Source: Pseudoalteromonas ostreae
Lineage (GTDB): Bacteria > Pseudomonadota > Gammaproteobacteria > Enterobacterales > Alteromonadaceae
Reading direction: 5' to 3'
Assembly (NCBI RefSeq): GCF_018069805.1
Contig: NZ_JAGPYN010000017.1
Location: 28,376-92,375, forward strand
DNA length: 64,000 nucleotides
In this document: positions 19,238 to 29,463 of the stretch, one piece after another
How positions within the stretch are numbered: the first letter of the stretch is position 1
Layout of the letters: every line of letters starts with the position of its first letter
Notes under the pieces: generated by a model
Database searches by the model: none
Seen by the model: only the letters and a program-made list of their open reading frames with translations
Told to the model about the DNA's origin: nothing
Position numbers and translations under genes: made by a program

Positions 19238-19984
19238 TTATTTTGCATCTAAGTCGGTATTGAGATTATTCATAATTTGGTTGAACTCATCATTTTTTAT
19301 TAAAACGTCCAAAGCTCTTAGCAGCTTTTGATATAGGTGTTTTGAAAGCGATTTATTACATGCTAAAGAACGTATCATGGTAAAAAAAACTAGCTCTAAT
19401 TGAATGTTTTCTTTCATGTTTAGCCCATTATCAGTGCTAGAAAAACTAATATCTGCAGCTGTGAAATTGACGCGATTTTTAGCAAGCATACCCAACCCCA
19501 TTTCAAGCTTTGGAGTTAAATATATATTGTGTCCCATCGAGCTTAAGTATTCCGAGATCCCACTACCTATGTAACTGGCTATACGATACCCCTTAGCATC
19601 TTCAAGTGTTTGTATATTGTAATTTTTATTTTTATTACTGTACAAGCCATATCTACTGATGCTAATCGGGCTGATCCAAATGAAGTCAGTTTCGCGCTGC
19701 TGAGATCTTTCAATAGGAAATGTACATGTCAGTGGTGAAGATAAGACCGTTTTCATTGCTCGTCCAGGGGGAAAGACGACTACTTTATAGTTAATTTCAG
19801 CTATCTCAAATAAACGCCTAATTAGATTGACCGCGTATCCATTTACTGAGTGATGACTGGATACATTAACTAATGGTGGAACCGGATAAGTTATTAATGT
19901 AATAGTCGTGAGGTCAGAGTTAGGGGTAGTAATTGTTGTAGCTATAATATGACTTGTGAGAATGAGTGCGCTGATAATATTCAT
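19238..19984 (-). CDS. Periplasmic binding protein of the amino-acid (SBP_bac_3) type
   Basis: The frame opens at 20014, but the ATG at 19984 is chosen. It overlaps the upstream stop as ATGA and begins directly with a signal peptide ([20 protein letters not shown]), giving 248 residues. The body resembles class 3 solute-binding proteins: an early GYAVNLIRRLFEIAEINYKV, a central YRIASYIGSGISEYL and an end lobe carrying DVLIKNDEFNQIMN. No transporter partner is present. It is the last of three tightly coupled genes that begin with a chemoreceptor, so it may present a ligand to that receptor. The ligand is unknown and the sequence is divergent. Confidence 0.7.
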   Translation of the reverse strand: MNIISALILTSHIIATTITTPNSDLTTITLITYPVPPLVNVSSHHSVNGYAVNLIRRLFEIAEINYKVVVFPPGRAMKTVLSSPLTCTFPIERSQQRETDFIWISPISISRYGLYSNKNKNYNIQTLEDAKGYRIASYIGSGISEYLSSMGHNIYLTPKLEMGLGMLAKNRVNFTAADISFSSTDNGLNMKENIQLELVFFTMIRSLACNKSLSKHLYQKLLRALDVLIKNDEFNQIMNNLNTDLDAK

Positions 19985-21687
19985 TTTATGTATTGCTCGG
20001 GTAATTTTGGCCAAGGTGCACTATCTGTTTTTAACCACAGTTCGGCTTTTTGGATATTATTTAGTTTCGGGGGGCATTCCATATTTGGGTATTTTTCGGC
20101 AATTTGTATAAGTCGTTCATCAATTTCATGAGCTAAATTATTCATGGCTTCAGTGGGGGTAACTAAGTTATTCAGAGCAGGGATAATATGTTGCCACCAT
20201 GCACTAGCAAGATAGGCATATTCTGGTACATTTGTGCCAGTTGGTGTCCACAAGTCACTAATTTTACTGCGATAAAATTCAACTAAACCACCAAATCGAG
20301 GTGCGTTTTCTGTAACAAAATCGCTCTGAATATCTGTCTGTCTAATAAAACTGCCGCTAACTAAGAATTTTTCCGTAGTGACAGATTTAGATACGGTGAA
20401 TTGAGCAAAAAGCCATGCAGAAATAAGCTTTTCTTCAGGGGTGTTTTTTAAGAACGTCCAAGCCCCGATGTCTTGATAACCATTTTTCATCCCTGCTTTC
20501 CAATATGAGCTTACAGGAGATGGTGCGAGTCTCCATAAAGGTTCACCGTCGGGAGAAGTTAATTTGCTTCTCGACATTAGCTCAGGAACAAAAGCCGTAT
20601 AGAAAAATATTTGTTGTGCAACATCTCCTTGACCTAAAGTGATGGCAGTGTGTTTAAAACTATTTTTTATTGTGTTTGGGTTAGCATATAGTTTTAGCCA
20701 AGATAAATACTTTTTTAGTGAGTAAATTGCGGCAGGTGAGTTCAAAGCACCGCCGCGCTCAACTGAAGCGCCGACAGGCTGGCAACCTTCGACTCTTATT
20801 CCCCAGTCATCTACCGGTTGGCCATTAGGTAACCCAATATCTGATGCCCCCGCCATACTCAGCCATCCATCGGAGATCCGCCAACCAACTGAGGGGTCTG
20901 CTCCACCGTAATCAGAGTGTCCCCACACTTTGATGCTATCAATATATTTAATATCGTTAGTAAAAAAATTTGCAATGTCCTCATAGCTTTGCCAATCTTT
21001 TGCTACACCTAGCGGATAACCATATTTAGCAATAAACTTTTCTTTAAATTCGGCTCTGGTAAACCAGTCATGTCGATACCAATATAGAGATGCAAATTGT
21101 TGACTTGGAAGCTGATAGAGCACCCCACTAGGTGACGTTGTGTATTTTGTACCAATGAAGTCAGCTAAATCTAAGGTTGGAAGGGTATACTGTTTCCACT
21201 GGTTAGATATGTAGTCTGAAATTGGAACTGTGACACCTCTACGGTAGTGAGTACCAAGAAAGTCCGCATCGTTTACGTATGCATCATAAATATGAAGACC
21301 CATATCCATTTGTACTTGAAGCTTTTTTACTAAATCGTCTTCTTCGGTGATCTCAAAGTTAACCCTAATTCCAGTTAGCTCATAAAATAATTTTGTAAGA
21401 ATATCCGCTTCGTATCTATGTACGGCTAGATCTTCAGCTACGACACGGATGGACGTGCCTCGCAATGATTTAGATGCTGCAACAAACCATGCTAACTCTT
21501 CATACTGTTGATTTTTGTCTAAAGAAGTATGTGGTAACTGTCGCTGCACTGATTCAATTAGTGCAGCGTTGTGTTGGGATAGAACTTGCGTATTGTTTGC
21601 AAGAGCATGCTCAAGTGCTGCTGCATTGAGGGTGAATACAGTCGTCAGAGGTGCCATCGCTCTTAAACACCTCCAGATTATTCTCAT
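19981..21687 (-). CDS. Periplasmic solute-binding protein, glycerol/sugar ABC type
   Basis: A 568-residue exported solute-binding protein of the long class seen in glycerol-type (GlpV-like) ABC systems. A short N-terminal export signal (ends about residue 24) precedes [20 protein letters not shown], a central [20 protein letters not shown] and [20 protein letters not shown]. It overlaps the chemoreceptor stop by ATGA and the next binding-protein start by ATGA. The membrane and ATPase components that such proteins normally serve are absent. This and the operon order suggest ligand presentation to the chemoreceptor. The ligand cannot be named from sequence. Confidence 0.8.
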   Translation of the reverse strand: MRIIWRCLRAMAPLTTVFTLNAAALEHALANNTQVLSQHNAALIESVQRQLPHTSLDKNQQYEELAWFVAASKSLRGTSIRVVAEDLAVHRYEADILTKLFYELTGIRVNFEITEEDDLVKKLQVQMDMGLHIYDAYVNDADFLGTHYRRGVTVPISDYISNQWKQYTLPTLDLADFIGTKYTTSPSGVLYQLPSQQFASLYWYRHDWFTRAEFKEKFIAKYGYPLGVAKDWQSYEDIANFFTNDIKYIDSIKVWGHSDYGGADPSVGWRISDGWLSMAGASDIGLPNGQPVDDWGIRVEGCQPVGASVERGGALNSPAAIYSLKKYLSWLKLYANPNTIKNSFKHTAITLGQGDVAQQIFFYTAFVPELMSRSKLTSPDGEPLWRLAPSPVSSYWKAGMKNGYQDIGAWTFLKNTPEEKLISAWLFAQFTVSKSVTTEKFLVSGSFIRQTDIQSDFVTENAPRFGGLVEFYRSKISDLWTPTGTNVPEYAYLASAWWQHIIPALNNLVTPTEAMNNLAHEIDERLIQIAEKYPNMECPPKLNNIQKAELWLKTDSAPWPKLPEQYIK

Positions 21688-23672
21688 TTGACTTTGAACC
21701 CTTTAATAATATGCACTAATTGTGTGTTTGTATCAGTCAAACATTGCATAGAGTGTGAATTAGTACCGTCTTGCTCAACAAGTGTGTTCACGATTTCTCT
21801 GATATTGACCATGCTGCTATCAATCTGCTTGGAGACGGCACTTTGCTCCTCTGCTGCTGTTGCTATTTGAAAGCTAAGTTCATGTATGTGGTTAATTGCT
21901 TCAGCAACATCATCCAAGCCTTGATTAACGGATGAAGTATGCTTGGCAGTTATATCTGTACAGCTTCTGGTTTTTTCAATAGAGCTGACCACCGAGGCTA
22001 CTCCACCATTTAATTGACTAAGTTTCGTATTAATTTCCTCTGTGCTTTCTTGTGTTCGAGCTGCAAGGGCTCTGACTTCATCGGCTACAACAGCAAAACC
22101 TCTCCCTTGTTCACCAGCACGAGCCGATTCTATTGCTGCGTTTAAAGCCAGTAAATTCGTTTGCTCGGCAATGCTTGATATGCCATCTAGGATCGGGGTA
22201 ATGTCTTGCACATGTTGGCTCATTTGCGTTACTTCCTTTGTCGCTAACTCCACAGTTTGAAATAACTCATCAACCGAGACGGATGCCTTGCGGACTAAAC
22301 CTTTAGAGCTCAATGCTTGTTCTTTAACTTTTTCTATAAATTCGGCTGTGCTGTTTGAATTGTTCGCCACTTCGTCTGAAGTTGCACTCATTTCGGTGAT
22401 TGCAGTCACTATTTGGTCCGTTTCCTCAGCATGAGAAAGTAATGTTTGTTTACTGTATTCGGATCCTGAATACAATTGGTTCAATGATTGGGTAATAGCA
22501 TCGCTTGATGCTGAAATATTAGCAACCATGGATTGAAGGTACTCAATAAAGCGGTTAACTGAGATGGATATCTCATCAATCTCATCACCTCTGCCAATAT
22601 TTAAACGCCGAGTTAGATCTGCCTCCCCTGCAGAAAGCTCGTCAATGCTTTGTTTTAGTCTAGCTAACCTGTCAAGTAGTTTCCAAGCGCCGATGGCGAC
22701 AATAAAAAATAATAAAAGCAATAGAGGGATCTGAATTGAGAGCAATATTCTCATTAATGCTGACGTTTGTTGTCTCAAGGCACTACTAGGGATGTTTACA
22801 GCCACAAGCCATGGTGTACCAGAAACTTCCATAATAAGTATGGTCAGTTCCTCATCATTAATACCGTTATATTCATTTATTAATGAAGTAACCGATGACA
22901 ACTGAGTTTTTACGAGTTGGCTAGCAAAGCTAGAGGAGTCTTGAAATTCTTGAATATTATGAAGTAGAATTGATCCGTCGATAGCACTAGAATTACTGAC
23001 AATCGTACCATCGCGTTCTAAAATCATGACTTGTGCATTTAATTTTTTTTCACTATTTTCCGCAAGAATGTTAAAGAAACCGAGTGTGATATCTATTGTC
23101 GCTACGCCATAAAGATCCATGCTATTATAAATACCCATAGCGCAATTAGTTCTTGCTTCTATGCTCGCATCATCACGATACGCTTTAGCCCATGCGCACT
23201 CACCTTTTGGTGCATTGCTACCATTGTTGTACCAAACTTGTTCGAAGTAGTTAGGAGCTTCAGTAGAATTCCAATAAGTGTTTTTACTCATTTTATCTTG
23301 GTCATCTCTGTGAAAAAAAGTGCTGAATTTAATTTTTCCTTTTTCTCGTTTATTGGGCAAAGGCCATATTCCGCCGCCGAACACTTTCTTCTCGCCGTAT
23401 TGATCTAAAAGATGTGGAAGTAATTTATCAATTTCAGAGCTTTGCAGAGTAGGGGTTAACTGAGTGATTGCTCTTTGCTGGGCTTTAACTTGATCTAACT
23501 CACGAAGTATATAATTACTGATCTGTGATATTTCATTTTCGACCAATTTAGACTCAATTTTAATAAGCTTTGGCGTAACAAGTTTGTTAAGTATGGTCAT
23601 AGTTAGCACTATCAATACTATGAAAAATAAAAGCATAGATAAACTAAGAATAGATTTTATTTTTACTATCAT
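21684..23672 (-). CDS. Methyl-accepting chemotaxis protein with Cache-like sensor
   Basis: A 662-residue chemoreceptor. Transmembrane helix 1 is at about residues 7-29, a periplasmic domain of about 275 residues (Cache-like, with GIWPLPN and [12 protein letters not shown]) follows, and helix 2 is at about 306-330. A HAMP domain comes next, then a long coiled-coil signalling domain. The kinase-control tip reads [18 protein letters not shown] and [15 protein letters not shown] (about 500-535), the most conserved chemoreceptor sequence. The gene heads a three-gene minus-strand operon with two periplasmic binding proteins. Direct sensing and binding-protein-mediated sensing are both possible. Confidence 0.95.
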   Translation of the reverse strand: MIVKIKSILSLSMLLFFIVLIVLTMTILNKLVTPKLIKIESKLVENEISQISNYILRELDQVKAQQRAITQLTPTLQSSEIDKLLPHLLDQYGEKKVFGGGIWPLPNKREKGKIKFSTFFHRDDQDKMSKNTYWNSTEAPNYFEQVWYNNGSNAPKGECAWAKAYRDDASIEARTNCAMGIYNSMDLYGVATIDITLGFFNILAENSEKKLNAQVMILERDGTIVSNSSAIDGSILLHNIQEFQDSSSFASQLVKTQLSSVTSLINEYNGINDEELTILIMEVSGTPWLVAVNIPSSALRQQTSALMRILLSIQIPLLLLLFFIVAIGAWKLLDRLARLKQSIDELSAGEADLTRRLNIGRGDEIDEISISVNRFIEYLQSMVANISASSDAITQSLNQLYSGSEYSKQTLLSHAEETDQIVTAITEMSATSDEVANNSNSTAEFIEKVKEQALSSKGLVRKASVSVDELFQTVELATKEVTQMSQHVQDITPILDGISSIAEQTNLLALNAAIESARAGEQGRGFAVVADEVRALAARTQESTEEINTKLSQLNGGVASVVSSIEKTRSCTDITAKHTSSVNQGLDDVAEAINHIHELSFQIATAAEEQSAVSKQIDSSMVNIREIVNTLVEQDGTNSHSMQCLTDTNTQLVHIIKGFKVK

Positions 23673-23940
23673 TTAACGCTCTCCAAATGCCCCGATACTT
23701 ACAAAGCATTGTATATTTACAATATATTTCCAAGTGTAGCGGATTTTCTCTAAGGTGCAATTAAGGGAGGGGGCATTTCTGTGAGTTTTAGGTATTGTTT
23801 GCTTTATTATATATCTGCTAACAGTACTAGTAGACACAAGCTATAACTATTAAATTAAGGTTAGTGCTTATTTTCAGTGGTTGCAGTCATATCTTAGCCG
23901 GTAATTTAAATAAAGTTGTATGCTATTAACTACTAAGCAT

Positions 23941-23975
23941 ATCACTAAGGAGTACTCATTGTGCTCCTTAGTGAT
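23941..23975. terminator. 12-bp perfect hairpin after the RND operon
   Basis: ATCACTAAGGAG (23941-23952) and its exact complement CTCCTTAGTGAT (23964-23975) are separated by 11 bases, eight bases beyond the RND pump stop codon. No long T-run follows on the minus strand, so it may act as a weak terminator or protect the 3' end. The rest of the 311-base gap up to the chemoreceptor gene holds no recognisable gene. Confidence 0.6.
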
Positions 23976-23983
23976 ATTTAACC

Positions 23984-26900
23984 TTAGGTATCTTGCCTTT
24001 TAGGCACTTCAATTTTAAATAGTACCGTATAAAGCACTGGCACTACGATTAAGGTCAGCACGGTTGCAAAGCCTAATCCAAACATAATTGTTACCGCCAT
24101 AGACTGGAAGAACACATCAAATAATAATGGGATCATGCCTAAAATAGTGGTTATGGCTGCCATGGCAACAGGGCGTACACGGCTGACACCTGAATCAAAT
24201 ACCGCTTGGTAGGGGGCTTTCCCTTCACTAAGTTCTAGGTTTATTTGATCTACTAACACAATTCCATTCTTAATAAGCATACCGCTTAAACTGAGTAAGC
24301 CTAGCAGTGCCATAAAGCTAAAAGCTGCATTCATTAATAACAAGCCAGCACTGACACCAATTATGGCAAGAGGTACGGTTGCCCAAATCACTAATGGCTT
24401 TTTAACTGAGTTAAATAACAACACAGTGACAGCAAACATCGCTAAATAGCCCAGTGGTAAAGAGCCAAAAATAGCTTTTTGCGCTTTAGTGGAAGATTCA
24501 AACTCGCCGCCCCATTGCAATTCATAACCGTGGGGAAGCTCAATCGCTTCAACGCCAGCTCTTACTCTAGCAAATAGCTTTGCGGGTGTTTCATCGCCAA
24601 TGACATCATGATCGGCCATCACTGTGATGGTACGCTTGCGGTCACGACGCATTATTAGGCTGTCTTCCCATTCAACAACAAAGTCATCAACCACTTGAGT
24701 AACGGGCACAAATACACCTAATACAGGGCTGTAGATTTGTAAGTCACGCAGGCTTTCAACATTTAAGCGTTCTTCAGCAGGGGAGCGGGCTATGATCGGT
24801 AATTGTTGAGTGCCATCTTTATAAACCCCCACTTTTTTACCCGATAAACTGGTTAACAACAGTTGATCTAAGTCTGTCTTAGCAATGCCCAAGCGTCGTG
24901 CTTTTTGCTCATTCAATTGTGGTCGAATAAGTTTTGAGCGTTCACGCCAATCATCACGAACATTATACGCTCCCGCATCTTGGCTAAAGAGTTGTTTGGC
25001 TTGTTTTGCTAATTGTCGTAGCACCACTGGATCCGCTCCCGAAAAACGGGCTTCTATCTTTGCATCAGTAGATGGGCCAATTTCCATGCGTTTAATTTTA
25101 AGTTTGGCATCAAAAACATGGCTGTGCTCATAGTCTCTTACTTTGGCAATCATGGTTGCAACGGCTTCACGGTCTTTAACCCGAATGATCAATTGGCCGT
25201 AGGCGGGGTATGATTTTTCGGGCGCGTAGGTCAACATAAAGCGCGGTGCGCCTTGGCCGATTGTTGATGTTACTTCTTCGACCAGTTCATCTTTTTGTAA
25301 AAAGGCCTCGAGTTTGGCAACGCCATCTAATGTCGCGTGAATATCAGCGCCTTGCGTATGCCAATAATCTACGTAAAACATCGGGGTGTTAGAGGCTGGA
25401 AAAAAGGCTTGCTTAATAAACTTGAAACCAAACACGGAACTGACAAGTAGTACCACCATCAGCAATAAAGTGGTTTTACGAAAACGCATTGCGGTGCTTA
25501 ATAGGCTTTTATAGCAGTTAAATATGATGCCTTGGTATGGATCTTCAGCGTGACTTTGCTCTTTTAACTCAGATTCTTTAAACATTAAATCAGCAAAGAA
25601 TGGGGTTAGCGTAATAGCAGTGATCCAGCTCAGTAATAACGAGATAAATAGTACCCAAAATAAACTACCCGCAAACTCTCCACTGGCATCAGAGCTTAAA
25701 CCAATAGGTGCAAATGCGGTTATCGCAATCACGGTTGCACCAAGTAAAGGCCATTTTGTTTGCTGTACAATATTTGTCGCAGCTTGGACTTTTGTTTGCC
25801 CTCGTTTCAGGTTTATTAGTATACCTTCGGTGACCACGATAGCGTTATCAACCAGCATACCTAAGGCGATGATCAGCGCGCCTAACGAGATACGTTGTAA
25901 ATCTATGGCAAATAGTTTCATGAATATGAAAGTACCGAGTACGGTAAGTAGTAAAATTGCGCCAATCAGTACACCACTTTTAAACCCCATAAATACGAGT
26001 AGTACAATGATCACAATCGCAACGGCTTCAAGCAAGCTAACAATAAAGCCACTGACTGATTTTTCTACTTCAACGGGTTGGTTATAAACTGTGTTTATTT
26101 CCATGCCATGAGGACGCTGGTATTCTAGTGATGCTAAATGCGTGTGGATGTTATCGCCAACATCGACCACATTAACGCCCGTGCTAAAAGAAATACCCAC
26201 CATTAATGCTTGCTGCTGATTAAAGCGCATTACATTATTCGGCACTTCTGCGTATTCACGGTATACCGTTGCCACATCACCCAAGTAAATAAGCTCACTG
26301 GCACCTGGTTTTGAGATCAATAGGTTTTCAAGCTCTTTTACGTCTTTAAATTCGCCCGTTGGGTGTAGCCTGATTGATTCATCACCGACACGTACTTTAC
26401 CTGCGTTCGATACCGTGTTTTGTGATTGTAATAATTGATAAATTCTATTGGGTGCAATGCCTAGCTGGGCAAGTTTGCGGGTTGATATTTCTACCATTAC
26501 TTGCGCTTGTTGTTCGCCGCTGACAGTCACTTTACTGACCCCCTCAACGAGCACCAGCTCACGTTTTAAGAAATCCACGTAATCTTTTAATTCATCGTAT
26601 GAGTAGCCATCACCCGTTACCGCATACATTACTCCGTATACATCACCAAAGTCATCCAAGATAGTACTTGGGTAAACGCCGCTGGGCAGTGTTGCAGCAT
26701 TATCGTTAATCTTACGGCGCAACTCATCCCAAATTTGTCGTAAGTCTTGTTTACGATAGGTATTTTTCATTTCTACGGTGATTTGGGATTTACCAGGAGA
26801 TGAAATACTGGTTACATAATCAACGTAGGGTAATTGTTGAATTGCATTTTCTATTGGGAAAGTAACTTCTTCTTCCACTTGCTGAGGTGACGCACCGGGG

Positions 26901-27052
26901 TACAAGGTGATCACCATGGCTTTTTTGAGTGTGAACTCTGGATCCTCTAGTTGTCCAAGGCCAAAATAAGACACCGCACCACCGATTAATAACAGCAGTG
27001 CAAACATCCAGCTAACCACTTTTTGTTTAATGGCAATTTCTGCAAAACTCAT
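23984..27052 (-). CDS. RND efflux pump, inner-membrane component
   Basis: A proton-driven exporter of the AcrB/HAE superfamily. The frame opens further up, but ATG 27052 is chosen. GAGG lies nine bases before it, the upstream adaptor gene stops two bases earlier, and the resulting MSFAEIAIKQKVVSWMF is the normal RND N-terminus (1022 residues). Visible features are the FGLGQLEDPEF entry to the first porter domain, ISLGALIIALGMLVDNAIVVTEG with the conserved aspartate of helix 4, and LLSLSGMLIKNGIVLVDQINLE in the second half. It pairs with the adaptor upstream. No outer-membrane channel gene is present. The substrate is unknown. Confidence 0.94.
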   Translation of the reverse strand: MSFAEIAIKQKVVSWMFALLLLIGGAVSYFGLGQLEDPEFTLKKAMVITLYPGASPQQVEEEVTFPIENAIQQLPYVDYVTSISSPGKSQITVEMKNTYRKQDLRQIWDELRRKINDNAATLPSGVYPSTILDDFGDVYGVMYAVTGDGYSYDELKDYVDFLKRELVLVEGVSKVTVSGEQQAQVMVEISTRKLAQLGIAPNRIYQLLQSQNTVSNAGKVRVGDESIRLHPTGEFKDVKELENLLISKPGASELIYLGDVATVYREYAEVPNNVMRFNQQQALMVGISFSTGVNVVDVGDNIHTHLASLEYQRPHGMEINTVYNQPVEVEKSVSGFIVSLLEAVAIVIIVLLVFMGFKSGVLIGAILLLTVLGTFIFMKLFAIDLQRISLGALIIALGMLVDNAIVVTEGILINLKRGQTKVQAATNIVQQTKWPLLGATVIAITAFAPIGLSSDASGEFAGSLFWVLFISLLLSWITAITLTPFFADLMFKESELKEQSHAEDPYQGIIFNCYKSLLSTAMRFRKTTLLLMVVLLVSSVFGFKFIKQAFFPASNTPMFYVDYWHTQGADIHATLDGVAKLEAFLQKDELVEEVTSTIGQGAPRFMLTYAPEKSYPAYGQLIIRVKDREAVATMIAKVRDYEHSHVFDAKLKIKRMEIGPSTDAKIEARFSGADPVVLRQLAKQAKQLFSQDAGAYNVRDDWRERSKLIRPQLNEQKARRLGIAKTDLDQLLLTSLSGKKVGVYKDGTQQLPIIARSPAEERLNVESLRDLQIYSPVLGVFVPVTQVVDDFVVEWEDSLIMRRDRKRTITVMADHDVIGDETPAKLFARVRAGVEAIELPHGYELQWGGEFESSTKAQKAIFGSLPLGYLAMFAVTVLLFNSVKKPLVIWATVPLAIIGVSAGLLLMNAAFSFMALLGLLSLSGMLIKNGIVLVDQINLELSEGKAPYQAVFDSGVSRVRPVAMAAITTILGMIPLLFDVFFQSMAVTIMFGLGFATVLTLIVVPVLYTVLFKIEVPKRQDT

Positions 27053-27054
27053 TG

Positions 27055-28137
27055 TTATAAGCCTCGCTCTTTTTGCCATGGACGAACTTGCATACCTTCT
27101 TCTAAATAGTGAACCCCAGCGGCAACTACAGTTTGCCCTTGCTTAATACCTGAGAGTACTTCAATGCCACTACGGTGCAATTGGCCTACAGCTACAGCTT
27201 GCTTATTTACTTTGCCCGTTTCTGGGTCATATACCCAAACATAACTGTTATTTGCAGATTCAGTTGGCTCAGAAAACACCGCTTCAACAGGCAATAAAAC
27301 ATAGCGTGATTGGGAATGGGTTATTTTGCTCAAATCAATATCGACACGTCCTGTCATACCTGCGAGTAAATTAAAATCCTTTGGGACAGGTAATGAAAAA
27401 ACCACCTTGTAAGTCAGTGTGGCAGGATCTGCTTGTGTATCGAATTCTTTGATTGTTAATGTATAAGATTTATTGGGGAAACCGTCAAAAACAACACTTG
27501 GTTGATAGATAGCATCTTTATCTATGCGAGCAATAAGTTTTTCGGGTACTTGGATAATAACATCCATTAAATCACGGGTTTCTAGGCGCAGTATATTTTG
27601 CTTGGCTTGAATGTTTTCATAGTTTTTAACAAATACTTTTGCCACGGTGCCACTAAAAGGTGCGCGCAATTCGCTGTTATCTAAGTTTGTTTTCGCTATT
27701 TTTAAGGCTGATTCTGCTACCTGTTTATTAGCGAGGGCTTGATCAAGCTCTGATTGACTAGTGATAGATTTATCAAATAGGGTCGCCACGCGCTCTAATT
27801 GCGATTGCGCTAATTCAAATCGCGCTTTACGCTCTTCATATTGCAGTTGAAAATCTTCAGGATCGAGCTTAGCGAGTAACTGATCTTTTTCAACGTGTTG
27901 ACCTGACAGTGCAGGGAACTTTAATAACTCACCATTGACCCGAAAGGCTAAGTAAGAGCCTTGATTTGCCACTACTTCGGCTGGAAAACTACGAATTGTC
28001 TCGTCGGAATTGCTATTTATGGCAAATAATTTTACAGGGCGAACTGGTTGCTCGACCTCTGTATCAATATTTGCTTCCTTACAGGCGACTAAACTCAGCA
28101 TTAATGTCGTTATGATTAAAACTGGCGACAGTTTCAT
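27055..28137 (-). CDS. RND efflux membrane-fusion (adaptor) lipoprotein
   Basis: Links the RND pump to an outer-membrane channel. ATG 28137 is chosen over earlier in-frame starts because GGAG lies six bases before it. It also opens directly with a lipoprotein signal (MKLSPVLIITTLMLSLVAC; lipobox LVAC), giving 360 residues. HlyD/AcrA features follow: a split lipoyl domain (LAFRVNGELLKFPALSGQHVEKDQ), a helical hairpin (RFELAQSQLERVATLFDKS) and ELRAPFSGTVAKVFV. It is the first gene of the two-gene operon and diverges from a LysR gene, its probable regulator. Confidence 0.93.
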   Translation of the reverse strand: MKLSPVLIITTLMLSLVACKEANIDTEVEQPVRPVKLFAINSNSDETIRSFPAEVVANQGSYLAFRVNGELLKFPALSGQHVEKDQLLAKLDPEDFQLQYEERKARFELAQSQLERVATLFDKSITSQSELDQALANKQVAESALKIAKTNLDNSELRAPFSGTVAKVFVKNYENIQAKQNILRLETRDLMDVIIQVPEKLIARIDKDAIYQPSVVFDGFPNKSYTLTIKEFDTQADPATLTYKVVFSLPVPKDFNLLAGMTGRVDIDLSKITHSQSRYVLLPVEAVFSEPTESANNSYVWVYDPETGKVNKQAVAVGQLHRSGIEVLSGIKQGQTVVAAGVHYLEEGMQVRPWQKERGL

Positions 28138-28223
28138 GGTCTTCTCCGTGGTTATGAAAACATAAATTGAGTGCAGCATACGCCGCAAACATATAAAATA
28201 AAAATTATTAAATTTTAAAAAGA

Positions 28224-28242
28224 TCATAAATAAAATTTATGA
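28224..28242. promoter_or_regulatory. Inverted repeat operator in the LysR/RND divergent promoter
   Basis: TCATAAA and TTTATGA form an exact 7-5-7 inverted repeat around TAAAA, in the 123-base gap between the divergent adaptor and LysR genes. LysR regulators usually bind such T-N11-A-type dyads in the promoter they share with their target. The site ends 18 bases before the LysR ATG, so it could also mediate autorepression. Assignment is by position and symmetry only. Confidence 0.5.
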
Positions 28243-28260
28243 AATTTGCGAGAGTACGCT

Positions 28261-29154
28261 ATGAATCTTGTTCAATTAAGGATGCTTGATGCCATTGTAA
28301 GTACCCAAAGCCTTTCAAAAGCGGCGAGTGTATTACATAAATCGCAACCTGCGTTGACGTTAGCAATCAAAAAATTAGAAGCAGAGCTTGGATTTGAATT
28401 GCTCGATCGTAACCAATATCGGTTAGCACTTACAGAAAAAGGTCGATTGTTTCATCGAGAAGCACAACTGTTGCTCAATGCGCAATCTCATTTAACGCAG
28501 CTAGCCAGTGAATTAGCGCTTGGTAATGAAGCTAACTTTAAAATTTGTTACGAACAACTTTGTCATGCGTCACAGTATAACGATATTATTTGTGATGCTT
28601 TTACCCAGTACCAAAGTACAGAGTTTAGCGTAAGCAGTGGAAAACGCTTTGCTTCTTTGGAGCAAGTGAATAAGTCACAGGCTGATTTAGGTATTGGTCC
28701 GTGGTTTGATTTATTTCATGCCACAGGGGACTTAGAAAGTATGCCTATTGGAAAGCTCGATATTGGTCTGGTGTGTGCAAATAACTTAATGCCTAAGCAA
28801 CTTAATTATCAACAGCTTCAGCATTATCCTTGTTTAGCTATGTTTGAAAGCGAGATGAGTTTTGACTCCGAGCGGTTATCTTATTCAAAAGGCTCTGCGA
28901 TAATGAAAATAGACGACATCGCTACGTTAAAATCATTTTTAATTTCAGGCGCAGGTTGGGCGATGATAAGTTTAGCTCATTGCCAAACAGAGCTTGACTC
29001 AGGGCTATTACAACGTGTTGAAATATTTGATAGAGAGCATACATTTAGTGCTCAAATTAGAGTGTTTAGGCAGTATTCAGTGCATCACGGGCCAGTTGCA
29101 CGCGCAATCTGGCAGGGTTTTAAGCAAGCAAGCGAGCAGTTTTTAAATGGATGA
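28261..29154 (+). CDS. LysR-family transcriptional regulator
   Basis: A 297-residue regulator. The N-terminal winged helix-turn-helix is clear (MLDAIVSTQSLSKAASVLHKS, then QPALTLAIKKLEAELGFELL), followed by a two-lobed inducer-binding domain. The ATG at 28261 is preferred to the upstream TTG because the HTH then starts in register and GAGAG precedes it. It diverges from the RND efflux operon and likely controls it in response to an unknown inducer. The 3' end overlaps the next gene by eight bases, coupling it to a DNA repair protein. Confidence 0.93.
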   Translation: MNLVQLRMLDAIVSTQSLSKAASVLHKSQPALTLAIKKLEAELGFELLDRNQYRLALTEKGRLFHREAQLLLNAQSHLTQLASELALGNEANFKICYEQLCHASQYNDIICDAFTQYQSTEFSVSSGKRFASLEQVNKSQADLGIGPWFDLFHATGDLESMPIGKLDIGLVCANNLMPKQLNYQQLQHYPCLAMFESEMSFDSERLSYSKGSAIMKIDDIATLKSFLISGAGWAMISLAHCQTELDSGLLQRVEIFDREHTFSAQIRVFRQYSVHHGPVARAIWQGFKQASEQFLNG

Positions 29155-29461
29155 CAGCCAAGCAAGCAAAGAAGATAAAATTTATACCGTAATGGCGAAT
29201 ATTCCCCTTGGCTGCGTTGCAAGTTATGGACAAGTCGCTGCGATGGCTGGGCTTGCAAGTAATGCGCGTTTGGTGGGGCGATTGCTAAAATTAATGCCTA
29301 AAGATTCAGTTATTCCGTGGCATCGAGTGATCAATAGCCAAGGTAAAATATCGTTTCCTGAAGGGTCCCCTCAATACCTTAAGCAATATCAATTATTACA
29401 AAGCGAGGGGATCATCTTTAAAAATGGCAAAGTGAATATGCGCATTTATCGTTGGCAGTAA
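29147..29461 (+). CDS. Alkyltransferase-like DNA damage protein (ATL)
   Basis: A 104-residue relative of the O6-methylguanine methyltransferase C-terminal domain. The active-site PCHRV of true methyltransferases reads PWHRVINSQGKIS here: the acceptor cysteine is tryptophan. This is the hallmark of ATL (YbaZ-type) proteins, which bind O6-alkylguanine and hand the lesion to nucleotide excision repair. The DNA-binding helix region ASYGQVAAMAGLASNARLVG is intact. It overlaps the LysR gene by eight bases and ends two bases from the convergent trhA stop. Confidence 0.88.
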   Translation: MDDSQASKEDKIYTVMANIPLGCVASYGQVAAMAGLASNARLVGRLLKLMPKDSVIPWHRVINSQGKISFPEGSPQYLKQYQLLQSEGIIFKNGKVNMRIYRWQ

Positions 29462-29463
29462 CA

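Noticed and set aside
23673..23940. A gene in the gap between the chemoreceptor and the RND pump
   Set aside because: No reading frame with a ribosome site on either strand; only the hairpin at its end is supported.
25620..26087. 155-codon frame on the + strand inside the RND pump gene
   Set aside because: Antisense shadow of a strongly conserved coding region; no ribosome site or family pattern.
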